Shown piece by piece: positions 35,354 to 44,323 of a DNA stretch of 64,000 nucleotides. The position numbers were made by a program, and so were the translations under genes. Position 1 is the stretch's first letter, and each line of letters opens with the position of its first letter. Where the stretch lies: contig NZ_QFFK01000006.1 in NCBI RefSeq assembly GCF_003149455.1, positions 186,001-250,000 of the forward strand, given 5' to 3'. The notes under the pieces were generated by a model. The model made no database searches. It was given only the letters and a program-made list of their open reading frames with translations, and was not told the DNA's origin. The DNA comes from Chitinophaga deserti (GTDB lineage Bacteria; Bacteroidota; Bacteroidia; Chitinophagales; Chitinophagaceae).

Positions 35354-36370
35354 CTACGACATAGTACGTATAACATCAACTGTTTTGCGCACCATTTCCG
35401 GTGTGATGCCAAGATGGGTTACAATGCGTACCTGTGTGGGGGAGATGGCCATTACGCGGATGCCGTATTTGGCGAGGTAGTCCCGGAACTTGACGGGTGT
35501 CCAGTCTCCATACACCTCAAAGATGAGGATATTGGTTTCTACGGGAAGCATGTGGCCTACGAAGGTTTGTTCCAGTAATGCTGCTGCGATGGCTTTGGCA
35601 TGGGCATGGTCTTCCGCAAGGCGGTCGATGTGATGGTCGAGCGCATAGATGCCGGTTGCTGCCATATATCCAGCCTGGCGCATACCGCCACCCAGTTTTT
35701 TCCGGACGCGTTTGGCTTCACGGATGAAATCGCGGGAGCCGATGAGCACGGAGCCGATAGGGCAGCCGAGACCTTTATTCAGGCAAACGGAGATACTGTC
35801 GAACACCCGGCCATATTCCGCGGCCTGCTGGCCGGTGGAGAGGAGGGCGTTGAACAGCCGGGCGCCGTCGAGATGGAGGCGGAGGTTATGATCGAGGCAG
35901 GTTTGCCGGATGCGGAGTATCTCATTCCAGTCATAACAGCATCCGCCGCCGCGGTTGGAGGTGTTCTCCAGGCATACGAGGGAGGAAGTGGCTTTATGGT
36001 CATCATCTGCCGGATTGACGGCCGCTGCCACATCGGCCGCTGTGATCATGCCGCGGTCGCCATCAATGGGACGAGCCTGTGCGGAGGAGTTGAATGCAAT
36101 GCCGCCACCTTCATATATGTATACATGAGCGAGGGAAGAGCAGATGACTTCATCGCCGGAGCGGGTATGTACCTTGATGGCGATCTGGTTGCTCATAGTG
36201 CCGGAAGGGCAGTAAAGGGCTGCCTCCATGTCAAAGAGGGCTGCCATCCTGGCTTCAAGTTCCTGAACGGTGGGGTCTTCTCCGAAAACGTCGTCGCCTG
36301 TACGGGCTTGTAACATGGCTTCCAGCATGGCTGGGGTGGGTTGGGTAAAAGTGTCGCTTCTGAAATCCAT
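35354..36370 (-). CDS. threonine aldolase (beta-eliminating lyase family)
   Basis: A 338-residue PLP enzyme that splits threonine to glycine and acetaldehyde, in the cytoplasm. The family order is clear: MDFRSDTFTQPTPAMLEAM at the start, YCPSGTMSNQIAI, ICSSLAHVYIYEGGG, the LHLDGARLFNALLSTG stretch with the PLP Asp, and the PLP lysine in SVCLNKGLGCPIGSVLIG at about 200. D-/L-stereospecificity cannot be told from this. It is monocistronic, terminated by the hairpin at 35.3 kb. Confidence 0.93.
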   Translation of the reverse strand: MDFRSDTFTQPTPAMLEAMLQARTGDDVFGEDPTVQELEARMAALFDMEAALYCPSGTMSNQIAIKVHTRSGDEVICSSLAHVYIYEGGGIAFNSSAQARPIDGDRGMITAADVAAAVNPADDDHKATSSLVCLENTSNRGGGCCYDWNEILRIRQTCLDHNLRLHLDGARLFNALLSTGQQAAEYGRVFDSISVCLNKGLGCPIGSVLIGSRDFIREAKRVRKKLGGGMRQAGYMAATGIYALDHHIDRLAEDHAHAKAIAAALLEQTFVGHMLPVETNILIFEVYGDWTPVKFRDYLAKYGIRVMAISPTQVRIVTHLGITPEMVRKTVDVIRTMS

Positions 36371-36762
36371 TGAAAAAAATGCAAGGAGTGATTGAATAAA
36401 TTAGAGAAGTTGTTAATTTAAATGAGGATATTTTTCAATTGTTAAAATTTGCATAAACCCCCGAAAATAGCGACTAAAAAGCTATTAGAATACGTTTATA
36501 CAGTGTACTTTGTTATAGCAAACACGCACAAATGCCGTTATGACAATGTGCCCGATCATTGAAAATGAATGCGTAACAGGCATCTTACCCCGGTTCGTAA
36601 CCCAAGATCAAAACCATATCAGTGATATTTGGAAGAGTGGGGGATTAGCACGATCTTTGCAGGCTAATTTCGCAACCGTGTAAGATATACCATTTAAATG
36701 TTACAACAAAATTATCTTTCGGCTTGTTAGTATAATATTCTTAAACCAATACTTTTAAATAT
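36371..36762. other. AT-rich gap between the threonine aldolase and rpoD genes
   Basis: 392 bases between divergent genes. It is AT-rich and should carry the promoters of both genes. On the plus strand TATCTTTC at 36712-36719 is a 7/8 match to the -7 consensus, about 45 bases before rpoD. No repeat, RNA gene or hairpin was found. Confidence 0.4.
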
Positions 36763-37620
36763 ATGAGGCAACTTAAAATTGCCACCCAGATCACAAATCG
36801 TGATTCGCAGGCGGTAGAAAAATACCTCCAGGAAATCTCGAAGATCCCTTTGTTAACTCCAGAGGAAGAGACGATACTGGCCCAACGTATAAAAATGGGG
36901 GACCAGCGCGCTCTCGAAAGATTAACGACCGGTAACCTCCGGTTCGTTGTATCCGTCGCCAAACAATATCAGCACCAGGGCTTAAGCCTCAGCGACCTCA
37001 TTAATGAAGGCAATTTAGGGTTGATCAAAGCGGCACAACGGTTCGACGAAACCAAGGGTTTCAAATTCATTTCTTACGCTGTATGGTGGATTCGCCAGTC
37101 TATCCTGCAGGCTTTGGCAGAACAGGGCCGTCTGGTCCGCCTGCCTCAGAACAAAATCGGCACTTACAACAAGGCAAATAAAGCCTACATGGCATTCGAA
37201 CAGGAAAACGAACGCGAGCCCTCTACAGAGGAACTGGCCGAAATCCTGGAAATGTCAGAATCGGAGATCAACAATATCTTCCAGAGCAATACCCGCCACA
37301 TGTCTCTCGACGCTCCCGTTCACGAAGCAGAAGACGTAGCCATGGGCGACCTCCTGGAAGGCGGCGATGTGACAGACGATGATGTGATGCAGGACTCGCT
37401 GAGAGAAGAAATCCGCCGCGTGCTCAAGTCCCTGAGCCCCCGCGAAGCTGAGATCGTTAACGCATACTTTGGTCTGGATGGTGAAAACGGCGCAACGATC
37501 GAACAAATAGGACAGAAGTATGATTTGACCAAGGAGCGTATCCGTCAAATCAAGGAAAGGGCCATCAAACGCCTTCAGAAAGCCCGCTACAGCGGCGCAC
37601 TGAAATCCTATCTGGGATAA
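36763..37620 (+). CDS. rpoD: primary RNA polymerase sigma factor RpoD/SigA
   Basis: The housekeeping sigma factor, 285 residues, the short form usual in this phylum without region 1.1. Region 1.2 begins MRQLKIATQITNRDSQAVEKYL; region 2 holds RFVVSVAKQYQHQGLSLSDL and GFKFISYAVWWIRQSI; region 3 is LVRLPQNKIGTYNKANKAYM; region 4 with its helix-turn-helix is at the end (SPREAEIVNAYFGLDG and YDLTKERIRQIKERAIKRL). Its recognised promoter, TAnnTTTG, recurs through this window. A strong terminator follows. Confidence 0.97.
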   Translation: MRQLKIATQITNRDSQAVEKYLQEISKIPLLTPEEETILAQRIKMGDQRALERLTTGNLRFVVSVAKQYQHQGLSLSDLINEGNLGLIKAAQRFDETKGFKFISYAVWWIRQSILQALAEQGRLVRLPQNKIGTYNKANKAYMAFEQENEREPSTEELAEILEMSESEINNIFQSNTRHMSLDAPVHEAEDVAMGDLLEGGDVTDDDVMQDSLREEIRRVLKSLSPREAEIVNAYFGLDGENGATIEQIGQKYDLTKERIRQIKERAIKRLQKARYSGALKSYLG

Positions 37621-37653
37621 TCGTAACCACATTTATTGAATTGATTCTGGGAT

Positions 37654-37691
37654 AAAAACATCCCGCCTGTGAAATGGCGGGATGTTTTTTT
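37654..37691 (+). terminator. Rho-independent terminator after rpoD
   Basis: Fourteen-base-pair stem (37654-37667 with 37676-37689, core CATCCCGCC/GGCGGGATG) followed by a T run. Confidence 0.92.
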
Positions 37692-37767
37692 TTATCCTAT
37701 AGAGAACGGTTATGGGTGCATAGACACCTTTCATACCTTCCTATTCGTAATTCTCCTCTCAACCCTT

Positions 37768-37775
37768 TATTTTTG
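37768..37775 (+). promoter_or_regulatory. -7 promoter element for the DUF4249 gene
   Basis: TATTTTTG, exact consensus match, 8 bases before the ATG at 37783, which implies an almost leaderless transcript. It supports 37783 as start over the in-frame codon at 37669. Confidence 0.6.
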
Positions 37776-37782
37776 CAATCTT

Positions 37783-38628
37783 ATGCGAAAGGCATCTTTT
37801 ACACTGGTCCTCTGCTCGCTGTTAGGACCCGCTTGTGAAAAAGAAAAGACAGGACAGCAAACCATCCCCATACTCCCCGTAGTGGAAGGCATCATCGAAG
37901 AAAACGGCTACCCCATGGTCAGGATCACCCGGAACATGCAGTACTTCGCCGGAACACTTCCCCTGATGTTACCCGACTCCTGGGTGCATAATGCTGTGGT
38001 AACCGTTTCCAACGGCCCTAACACCCAGCAGCTCAAAGAGTACAGGATGACTGACGGTACAGGCATGCCTTACTGGGCCTACACTGTGGACACTGCTTTT
38101 CTCCCGGTTGCTTTTCGCGGAGAAACTGGTAAAAGTTATACCTTAACGATCGAATCGGAAGGGAAACGATACCAGTCTATCACTACTATCCCGGCTAACG
38201 GCCTCCGGCCCGACTCCGTATGGTGGTCTCCCGCAAAAGGCGGATTAATGGCCACTCTTTCCGGTACCCCCGGTAGCGGAAGCTACGCCAGGTACTTTAC
38301 CGCCCGCAACCAGGAAGCTTTCCTGCCAGGATTGCACCCGCTTTCTTCAGAACTGCACCGCAACGGCACTTTTGAAGTAATGCTTACCGAAGGGGTGGAC
38401 AGGAGCAGTGCCGGATTACAGCAGGCATTCAGGATAGGGGATACCGTGCAGCTGAAATTGTGTAATGTGGATCATCAGACCTATGACTTCTGGCGCAGCA
38501 CCGGCAGCGCATGGGCCGAAGGGAAAGACCCCCTGGGGCCGCAGGTACGTGCGAAAGGCAACGTATCCGGCGCACACGGATACTGGGGCGGATACAGCAT
38601 AACTATCGAACAGATCATTCTGAAATAA
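37783..38628 (+). CDS. DUF4249 lipoprotein
   Basis: A 281-residue predicted lipoprotein: signal peptide MRKASFTLVLCSLLGPAC with Cys at about 18. The family, DUF4249, is a beta-sandwich domain common next to TonB-dependent receptors; here the pattern is VVEGIIEENGYPMVRITRN, NAVVTVSNGPNTQQLKEYRM and GETGKSYTLTIESEGKRYQS, ending YWGGYSITIEQIIL. No TonB receptor gene is adjacent, so it is a free-standing member. Start placed by the overlapping promoter and the signal peptide. trxB follows 45 bases later in the same direction. Confidence 0.85.
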   Translation: MRKASFTLVLCSLLGPACEKEKTGQQTIPILPVVEGIIEENGYPMVRITRNMQYFAGTLPLMLPDSWVHNAVVTVSNGPNTQQLKEYRMTDGTGMPYWAYTVDTAFLPVAFRGETGKSYTLTIESEGKRYQSITTIPANGLRPDSVWWSPAKGGLMATLSGTPGSGSYARYFTARNQEAFLPGLHPLSSELHRNGTFEVMLTEGVDRSSAGLQQAFRIGDTVQLKLCNVDHQTYDFWRSTGSAWAEGKDPLGPQVRAKGNVSGAHGYWGGYSITIEQIILK

Positions 38629-38673
38629 TCGAAATCAAAACCAAACCAAACCAACAAAGCAGAAAACAACAGC

Positions 38674-39621
38674 ATGGAAAACAACACTAACCAGGAACAT
38701 GCACATGTCCTGATCATCGGCTCCGGCCCCGCAGGGTATACCGCAGCCATCTATGCCGCCAGAGCTAATCTCAAGCCCGTACTTTACCAGGGCATCCAGC
38801 CCGGAGGCCAGCTTACCATCACCACAGAAGTGGAAAACTATCCCGGATATCCCGAAGGCATCCAGGGCCCCGAAATGATGGTGGACTTTGAAAAACAAGC
38901 CGCCCGCATGGGAGCAGACATCCGCTTCGGCATGGCTACCTCCGTAGACTTCTCCTCGCACCCCTTCAAAGTGGTGATCGACGAAGAAAAGACCCTGACC
39001 GCTGATGCCATCATCATAGCCACCGGCGCCTCTGCCAAATGGCTGGGCCTCCCCTCCGAACAGCGCCTCAATGGCAGCGGTGTTTCCGCCTGCGCCGTGT
39101 GCGACGGATTCTTCTTCCGTGGTAAAGAAGCCGCCATCGTGGGCGCCGGCGATACCGCAGCAGAAGAAGCCCTCTATCTCTCTAAAATCTGCTCTAACGT
39201 ACATATGCTCGTTCGCCGTCACGAAATGAGAGCTTCCAAGGTAATGCAGGACCGCGTCCTCAAAACCTCCAATATCATGGTATACTGGAACACGGAAACC
39301 CTCGAAGTAACCGGCGAAAACAAAGTGGAAGGTGTGCGCATCCTCAATACGCAAACCAAAGAAGAGAAAACCATTCCCATCAACGCTTTCTTCGTAGCCA
39401 TCGGCCACCAGCCCAATTCCGGCATCTTCGCCGGCCAGCTGGAAATGGACGAGCAGGGATATATCAAAACCATCCCCGGTACCACCAAAACCAATGTGGA
39501 AGGTGTGTTTGCCTGTGGCGACGTACAGGATAAAAACTACCGCCAGGCAGTTACCGCTGCAGGCAGTGGTTGCATGGCTGCGCTCGACGCTGAGCGCTAC
39601 CTTTCCGCGAAAGGACATTAA
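38674..39621 (+). CDS. trxB: thioredoxin-disulfide reductase
   Basis: FAD enzyme that passes electrons from NADPH to thioredoxin in the cytoplasm. 315 residues, the normal size. FAD-binding GSGPAGYTAAIYAAR at 17-30, redox pair C140-A-V-C143 in SACAVCDGFFF, NADPH-binding GAGDTAAEEA, and the C-terminal FAD motif FACGDVQDKNYRQAVTAAGSG. A hairpin terminator follows. Confidence 0.97.
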   Translation: MENNTNQEHAHVLIIGSGPAGYTAAIYAARANLKPVLYQGIQPGGQLTITTEVENYPGYPEGIQGPEMMVDFEKQAARMGADIRFGMATSVDFSSHPFKVVIDEEKTLTADAIIIATGASAKWLGLPSEQRLNGSGVSACAVCDGFFFRGKEAAIVGAGDTAAEEALYLSKICSNVHMLVRRHEMRASKVMQDRVLKTSNIMVYWNTETLEVTGENKVEGVRILNTQTKEEKTIPINAFFVAIGHQPNSGIFAGQLEMDEQGYIKTIPGTTKTNVEGVFACGDVQDKNYRQAVTAAGSGCMAALDAERYLSAKGH

Positions 39622-39631
39622 TTATCCATAT

Positions 39632-39663
39632 AAAGGGCCCCGACACTTACCGGGGCCCTTTTC
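39632..39663 (+). terminator. Rho-independent terminator after trxB
   Basis: Eleven-base-pair stem (39632-39642 with 39651-39661, arms AAAGGGCCCCG/CGGGGCCCTTT). It ends 14 bases before folB, so folB must have a promoter within the trxB end or read-through supplies it. Confidence 0.85.
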
Positions 39664-39674
39664 AATTCTCTTTT

Positions 39675-40025
39675 ATGCTGACTATTGCGCTGGAGAGCAT
39701 GCGATTCTTCGCCCACCACGGGTTTTATAAGGAAGAGCGCGTACTCGGTAATCATTTTATGCTCGACGTGCTCGTGCAGCTCCCCGAGCCGGAACACCCT
39801 TCCCAACTGGCGGAGTCGGTGAACTACGAAGGACTGTACGATATATCCCGCCAGGTAATGGAAGTACCGCAGGCATTGCTGGAGCAGGTGGTGCACGATA
39901 TCTCCGCATCCATCAAGGAAGTTTTTCCGGTCATCAGCTATTCTAAAGTAACGTTACGGAAACAGGCGCCTCCCTTTGGAGGCGATCTGGCCTGGTCCTG
40001 CGTGGCACTGGAGAAACAATACTAA
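39675..40025 (+). CDS. folB: dihydroneopterin aldolase
   Basis: Folate-pathway enzyme that splits glycolaldehyde from dihydroneopterin. 116 residues, the normal size. Family marks: LESMRFFAHHGFYKEERVLGN with the active-site region, VNYEGLYDI with the conserved Glu, then the Lys-containing SYSKVTLRKQAPPFGG. No other folate gene is adjacent. Confidence 0.95.
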   Translation: MLTIALESMRFFAHHGFYKEERVLGNHFMLDVLVQLPEPEHPSQLAESVNYEGLYDISRQVMEVPQALLEQVVHDISASIKEVFPVISYSKVTLRKQAPPFGGDLAWSCVALEKQY

Positions 40026-40098
40026 GGGGTAGGGTGTTATAGTTCCGGCCGCCTGTGTAGAAACCATGCAGGGCATGTAACCAGGCAAAGAAAATGTG

Positions 40099-40106
40099 TA
40101 TTTTTG
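40099..40106 (+). promoter_or_regulatory. -7 promoter element for the RMDN-like gene
   Basis: TATTTTTG, exact consensus match, 23 bases before the ATG at 40129. It supports 40129 over the in-frame ATG at 40096. Confidence 0.6.
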
Positions 40107-40128
40107 GGAACCTGTTAAATTCGTTCCT

Positions 40129-40884
40129 ATGCTTAAGAAAACCTTTTTACTATGCTGCGCCTGCATCCTGGCGCTTACATCACTGGGGCAGTCGGTGGAT
40201 GAATCGCTCGCCCAGGCCAAACAGCTCACCCTGCAAATGAAAGAGCTGGAAGCGCTGCAGCAATACAAGGAAGTCCTCCAGGCCGATCCCGGCAATGTTA
40301 CCGCACTCAATCAAAGCAGTCTCATCTGCAGCCGCGAAGGCGCCCGTCAGAAAGAGAAAACCGCTAAAATGGAATGGTTCAATAATGCGAAGATCTTCGC
40401 GTACGAAGCCATGAAGGTGGATGTGGAGCACCCGGAAGCCAATTACGCCATGGCCATCGCCTGGGCACGCATCGCACAGATATCAGGCGCTAAAGAGAAA
40501 GTGGCCGCTGCGAAGGAAGTGAAGAAGTATGTAGACCTCGCCCTTAAATTCAAACCCGATTATGGCGAAGCATTCCATCTCCTCGGTAAATGGAACTTCG
40601 ACATCTATAACCTCAGCAGTATTGAAAAGGCCGCTGCTAAAGTGCTTTTCGGTGGTATGCCCAATGCCACCCTCGAAGATGCGATTGCCAACTATGAAAA
40701 ATGCCGGCAGCTCACGCCTTCTTTCATCCTCAACTATCTCGATCTTGCCATCGCCCTGCGGCAAAATAACCAGGAAACCCAGTCCATGGAAATCCTCAAC
40801 AAGGTGATGCGCCTACGTCCCATATACCAGGACGATCCCGGATATAAGGCAGAATGCAAGAAGCTGCTGGAGGATATGCAATAA
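40129..40884 (+). CDS. exported TPR protein resembling RMDN (regulator of microtubule dynamics) family
   Basis: A 251-residue exported helical protein: signal peptide (1-20, ending TSLGQS), then TPR-like pairs (LQQYKEVLQADPGNVTALNQ, EHPEANYAMAIAWARIAQI). The stretch AFHLLGKWNFDIYNLSSIEK followed by AAAKVLFGGMPNATLEDAIANYEKC matches the hallmark part of the RMDN/FAM82 family, known from animals; bacterial relatives exist but have no known role. Periplasmic location is likely. It ends 11 bases from the converging MATE gene. Confidence 0.78.
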   Translation: MLKKTFLLCCACILALTSLGQSVDESLAQAKQLTLQMKELEALQQYKEVLQADPGNVTALNQSSLICSREGARQKEKTAKMEWFNNAKIFAYEAMKVDVEHPEANYAMAIAWARIAQISGAKEKVAAAKEVKKYVDLALKFKPDYGEAFHLLGKWNFDIYNLSSIEKAAAKVLFGGMPNATLEDAIANYEKCRQLTPSFILNYLDLAIALRQNNQETQSMEILNKVMRLRPIYQDDPGYKAECKKLLEDMQ

Positions 40885-40895
40885 TGGAGTAACCG

Positions 40896-42230
40896 CTACG
40901 CAAGCTTTTTACCTTTCCAGCGCCCGCTTTTAAGGTAGAACCATGCCAGTGAGCCCATGGCAGTCCAGTACACGAACTCCGCACCCCAGGCCCAGTGCAG
41001 GGCGCTGCGCATCTGTTCGATCACCACGAAGCAATATACCAGGTATACTGCTACAGACAGTACCTCGATACCCAGGTTCACCCGCGTATTGCCGGTACCC
41101 GTTACACCATTGAACACCACGGCGGCCACGGCTGTCAGCAGCATTACAAGGGTACACACATGCATGGAGGGGATGGCATCTGCCATCAGCGTTACATCTG
41201 TCGTATAAATCCGCAGCCAGAGGTAGGGGAATATATTGATCAGCACACAGAGTGCGGTAGAACAGATAATGGAAATCACCGTGATCTTACGGATAAGCGG
41301 AATCACTTCATTTTCACGCCCCTGACCAATGAGGTTGCTTACCATGGTATTACAGGCGGAGCCCAGTGCCCAGGTGAATATGCCGAACAGGCCGAAGATG
41401 CTGCGCATCATATTAGATATAGCCAGCGGCCGCTGCCCCAGGTGCTCGATGAAAATGAAGAATATCAGCCAGCTGCCGATGCTGAAAAGATATTGTACCA
41501 CCAGCGGGGCGGAAATAATGAGAATGCTCCGGCTCCCTTTCCAGTCGGGCCGCAGGATGCTGAAGAGTTTATACTTTACCTGGAATTTCCCCATGAAAAG
41601 AAGTCCCCATGCAGCCACAAACCCTGCAATCTCCGCAAGAATAGAAGCATAGGCCGCACCATTCAGTCCCAGCGCAGGCATGCCCAGCTTACCGAAGATC
41701 AGTCCATAGTCGAAAACAATATTGGTTACTTCCTGGAAAAGGGAAATAGTTATCAGCAACCGTGTATTGCCCGTTCCTATATATAAGGAGGTGCAAAGGC
41801 GCATGAGCATGAGGAAGGGGAGCCCCCAGATCCGGATGCGCGTGAAGTCGGACGCGGCCTCTACAATATGGGGGTCATGCAGGCTCATCCGGAAAAAGGA
41901 CGGAGCCAGGGTTTGGGTAACGAGGATGCCGATGACCGACATGCACATGGTGAGCAACAGTCCGTTCATGAAGATGGAGCCCATAGCTCCAATGTTCTGC
42001 TCCCCCGTACGGCGGGCAAACATTACCTGCATCCCGTTGGTAAGCCCGTAGGAGATCATATATATTACCAGCGTATAGATCCCAGCTATGCCGTTCACGG
42101 CAATGGGGAACTCGCCCAGGTGCCCCAGGAAGGCGGCATTGGTGAGGTGATTGATCTGTGGGAGGATCAGGGAGAGACATATGGGGCCGGCGATATTGAT
42201 TATCTGCCTGTTGCTAACTTCTACTTGCAT
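40896..42230 (-). CDS. MATE family efflux transporter
   Basis: A 444-residue inner-membrane multidrug/toxin exporter with 12 predicted membrane helices in two halves. Characteristic segments: INHLTNAAFLGHLGEFPIAV in the first half, FFRMSLHDPHIVEAASDFTRI, then FNGVTGTGNTRVNLGIEV near the end. Start at 42230 (MQVEVSNRQI), 22 bases after its promoter element; the longer frame from 42281 reads through that element. Drug specificity cannot be read from the sequence. Confidence 0.92.
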   Translation of the reverse strand: MQVEVSNRQIINIAGPICLSLILPQINHLTNAAFLGHLGEFPIAVNGIAGIYTLVIYMISYGLTNGMQVMFARRTGEQNIGAMGSIFMNGLLLTMCMSVIGILVTQTLAPSFFRMSLHDPHIVEAASDFTRIRIWGLPFLMLMRLCTSLYIGTGNTRLLITISLFQEVTNIVFDYGLIFGKLGMPALGLNGAAYASILAEIAGFVAAWGLLFMGKFQVKYKLFSILRPDWKGSRSILIISAPLVVQYLFSIGSWLIFFIFIEHLGQRPLAISNMMRSIFGLFGIFTWALGSACNTMVSNLIGQGRENEVIPLIRKITVISIICSTALCVLINIFPYLWLRIYTTDVTLMADAIPSMHVCTLVMLLTAVAAVVFNGVTGTGNTRVNLGIEVLSVAVYLVYCFVVIEQMRSALHWAWGAEFVYWTAMGSLAWFYLKSGRWKGKKLA

Positions 42231-42251
42231 ATTCCAAACCGTAAAACCCGG

Positions 42252-42259
42252 CAAAAATA
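42252..42259 (-). promoter_or_regulatory. -7 promoter element for the MATE gene
   Basis: TATTTTTG on the minus strand, exact consensus match, 22 bases before the start codon at 42230. Confidence 0.62.
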
Positions 42260-42395
42260 AAGGATTGCCCTGCCGCAGCAAGGGAAATAATGACGAAAAC
42301 GATTCCTCCGGCCCTGCTGGTTGATATCTTGGGCATGCCCACGGGCGTGGTTCTCAACATTTTTGAGTATTATTGTGCGGAATAACAGACAGACA

Positions 42396-43271
42396 ATGCC
42401 CGTGGCATACACCATACAACCCACCTACGCGATAGACGACGCGACGTTGCTGGAAACAGACCTCACCAACTGCACACTGCTGGTGATGATAGGTTCCGGT
42501 ACATTCAGCTATGCCGTACTGGCGCCCCTGCAGCGCAAGTTCCTGGCCCTGAAGAGCTACAGCTACCAGCCCAGGACCGTTGCCATGGCTGACCTCGAAA
42601 TGATCGAACAGATCTTCGATGCCGACAGGCTCCTCTTTACCGCATTCAAAAAAGTGCAGCTCGCCTTTTCTTCGGCAGACAATACCCTTGTACCAAGGGA
42701 ATTTTACCAGCAACAGCTCCGGAAAGATTACCTCCAGGCCGCCCTCCCGCATAAAACGCAGGATGCCGTGCTCACCGATGAAATCACTGAACTGGGTCTG
42801 GTAAACGTTTTCTCCGTAGATAAGGATATGCTGGGCTTCCTCCGCAAAGAGTTTTCCTCCGATAATGTGATGCATGCCAATACCGCATTGCTGAAGGCTT
42901 ACCGCCAGGATCCCGACCATATGGCGCCGGAAGGCATCGCCTATGCCGAGATACAGGCACAGCAATTTACCCTTACCATTTACGCCGGCGGCAAGTTGCT
43001 CATGCAGCATCAATATGCGCACCGGGGTGGACTGGACATCGTGTACTATATCGTGAACAGTCTTCGCCAGCTGGGCCTCAGTGAACTAAAGGCACGTATC
43101 AAACTTGGCGGGGCGCTCACGAAAGACTCACAGGTGTTCCAGGAGCTGAGCCGCTTTCTGCCACGTATCGAATGGGTGCACCGTCCTGACGGGTTCCTCT
43201 ACATTCCGAAAATGAATGAAATGGCCGGCCATCAATTCTATAATCTTTACGCCCTGGCGTTATGCGTATAA
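42396..43271 (+). CDS. DUF3822 family protein
   Basis: A 291-residue cytoplasmic protein of the DUF3822 family, which in Bacteroidota almost always sits directly before rsmD, as here (10-base overlap). The fold is thought to be an actin/Hsp70-like ATPase relative; visible strands are CTLLVMIGSGTFSYAVL and GLVNVFSVDKDMLGFLRKEF, and the C-terminus contains RIKLGGALTKDSQVFQELSRF. No function is known; the fixed place before rsmD hints at ribosome assembly. Start at 42396, since the in-frame codon at 42321 adds a hydrophobic non-family piece. Confidence 0.85.
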   Translation: MPVAYTIQPTYAIDDATLLETDLTNCTLLVMIGSGTFSYAVLAPLQRKFLALKSYSYQPRTVAMADLEMIEQIFDADRLLFTAFKKVQLAFSSADNTLVPREFYQQQLRKDYLQAALPHKTQDAVLTDEITELGLVNVFSVDKDMLGFLRKEFSSDNVMHANTALLKAYRQDPDHMAPEGIAYAEIQAQQFTLTIYAGGKLLMQHQYAHRGGLDIVYYIVNSLRQLGLSELKARIKLGGALTKDSQVFQELSRFLPRIEWVHRPDGFLYIPKMNEMAGHQFYNLYALALCV

Positions 43272-43825
43272 TAGGGGGCGATCTGGGCGGCCGTCGCATA
43301 CATCCGCCTGCTAATATGCCGCATACCCGGCCCACTACAGACATTGCTAAGGGCGGGCTCTTCAACATCCTCGAAAATAATCTCGACATCCCTTCACTCC
43401 GTTGCCTCGAACTGTTCGGCGGTACCGGCAGTATTACGTTTGAACTGGCTTCCAGAGGAGCCACAAACCTTACCGTTGTCGAGAAAGATAATACCATGGC
43501 GGGCTTTATCGCCAAAACCGCTGCCCAGCTTGAAATAGCGCCGCAGATCGTGAAGATGGATGCATTCCGTTACCTCCAGCAGGGCGGGGCTCCGTTCGAT
43601 TTTATCTTCGCCGATCCGCCCTATGAAATGGGTAATATGGAAGAACTTCCCAGGCTCGTATTTGCACAGAATTTATTGAAAGAAGAAGGTTGGTTTGTGC
43701 TGGAACATACGCGCAGAAATGATTTCCGCCATTATCCTTATTTCCGTGCAGAGCGGAATTATGGCACAACGATATTCACTATTTTCATCAACCGGGAGGA
43801 ACTGAAAACCCCTTCCGGCGAATAA
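43262..43825 (+). CDS. rsmD: 16S rRNA (guanine-966-N2)-methyltransferase RsmD
   Basis: SAM-dependent methylation of one guanine of 16S rRNA during 30S assembly. 187 residues, normal. MRIIGGDLGGRRIHPPANMPHTRPTTD is the family start; SAM-binding LELFGGTGSITFELASRGA is at about 47-65; the catalytic DPPY is at about 118-121. It overlaps DUF3822 by ten bases and is followed after ten bases by coaD. Confidence 0.95.
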   Translation: MRIIGGDLGGRRIHPPANMPHTRPTTDIAKGGLFNILENNLDIPSLRCLELFGGTGSITFELASRGATNLTVVEKDNTMAGFIAKTAAQLEIAPQIVKMDAFRYLQQGGAPFDFIFADPPYEMGNMEELPRLVFAQNLLKEEGWFVLEHTRRNDFRHYPYFRAERNYGTTIFTIFINREELKTPSGE

Positions 43826-43835
43826 CGCAAACCAT

Positions 43836-44318
43836 ATGCAAAGAATCGCACTCTTCCCTGGTACCTTCGATCCTGTTACTTTGGGGCATACCGATATCAT
43901 CGACCGTGCTCTTCCTTTATTCGATAAACTCGTTATCGGCATCGGTGTAAATTCCGGTAAAGTGCCCATGTTTACTGTGGAGCAGCGGGTGGACTGGCTG
44001 CGCGAGATTTATAAAGACCAGCCTACGGTAGAAGTAACGTCTTATGAAGGGCTGACCGTCAATTTCTGCAAACAGATAGGCGCAAATTTCATTCTCCGCG
44101 GTATCCGTTATGTGGCGGATTTTGAATATGAAAAAGCCATTGCAGACATCAACAGGAAAATGGACCACGAAGTAGAAACGATCTTCCTGACCTGCTCTCC
44201 CGAGTTCTCCACCATCGCCAGCACCCTCGTGCGCGACGTTATCCGCAATGGCGGTGATGCTGCACAGTTCCTTCCGGAAGCCGTAGCATCCTCCCTGCAA
44301 TATTCCAAACTATCGTAA
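43836..44318 (+). CDS. coaD: phosphopantetheine adenylyltransferase
   Basis: Second-last step of CoA synthesis: joins ATP and 4'-phosphopantetheine to dephospho-CoA. 160 residues, normal. The nucleotidyltransferase TxGH motif is at 15-18 in FPGTFDPVTLGHTDI; ILRGIRYVADFEYEKAIADI and the signature STLVRDVIRNGGD follow. rsmD-coaD pairing is common in bacteria. The final kinase, coaE, lies at 7 kb. Confidence 0.97.
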   Translation: MQRIALFPGTFDPVTLGHTDIIDRALPLFDKLVIGIGVNSGKVPMFTVEQRVDWLREIYKDQPTVEVTSYEGLTVNFCKQIGANFILRGIRYVADFEYEKAIADINRKMDHEVETIFLTCSPEFSTIASTLVRDVIRNGGDAAQFLPEAVASSLQYSKLS

Positions 44319-44323
44319 ATACA

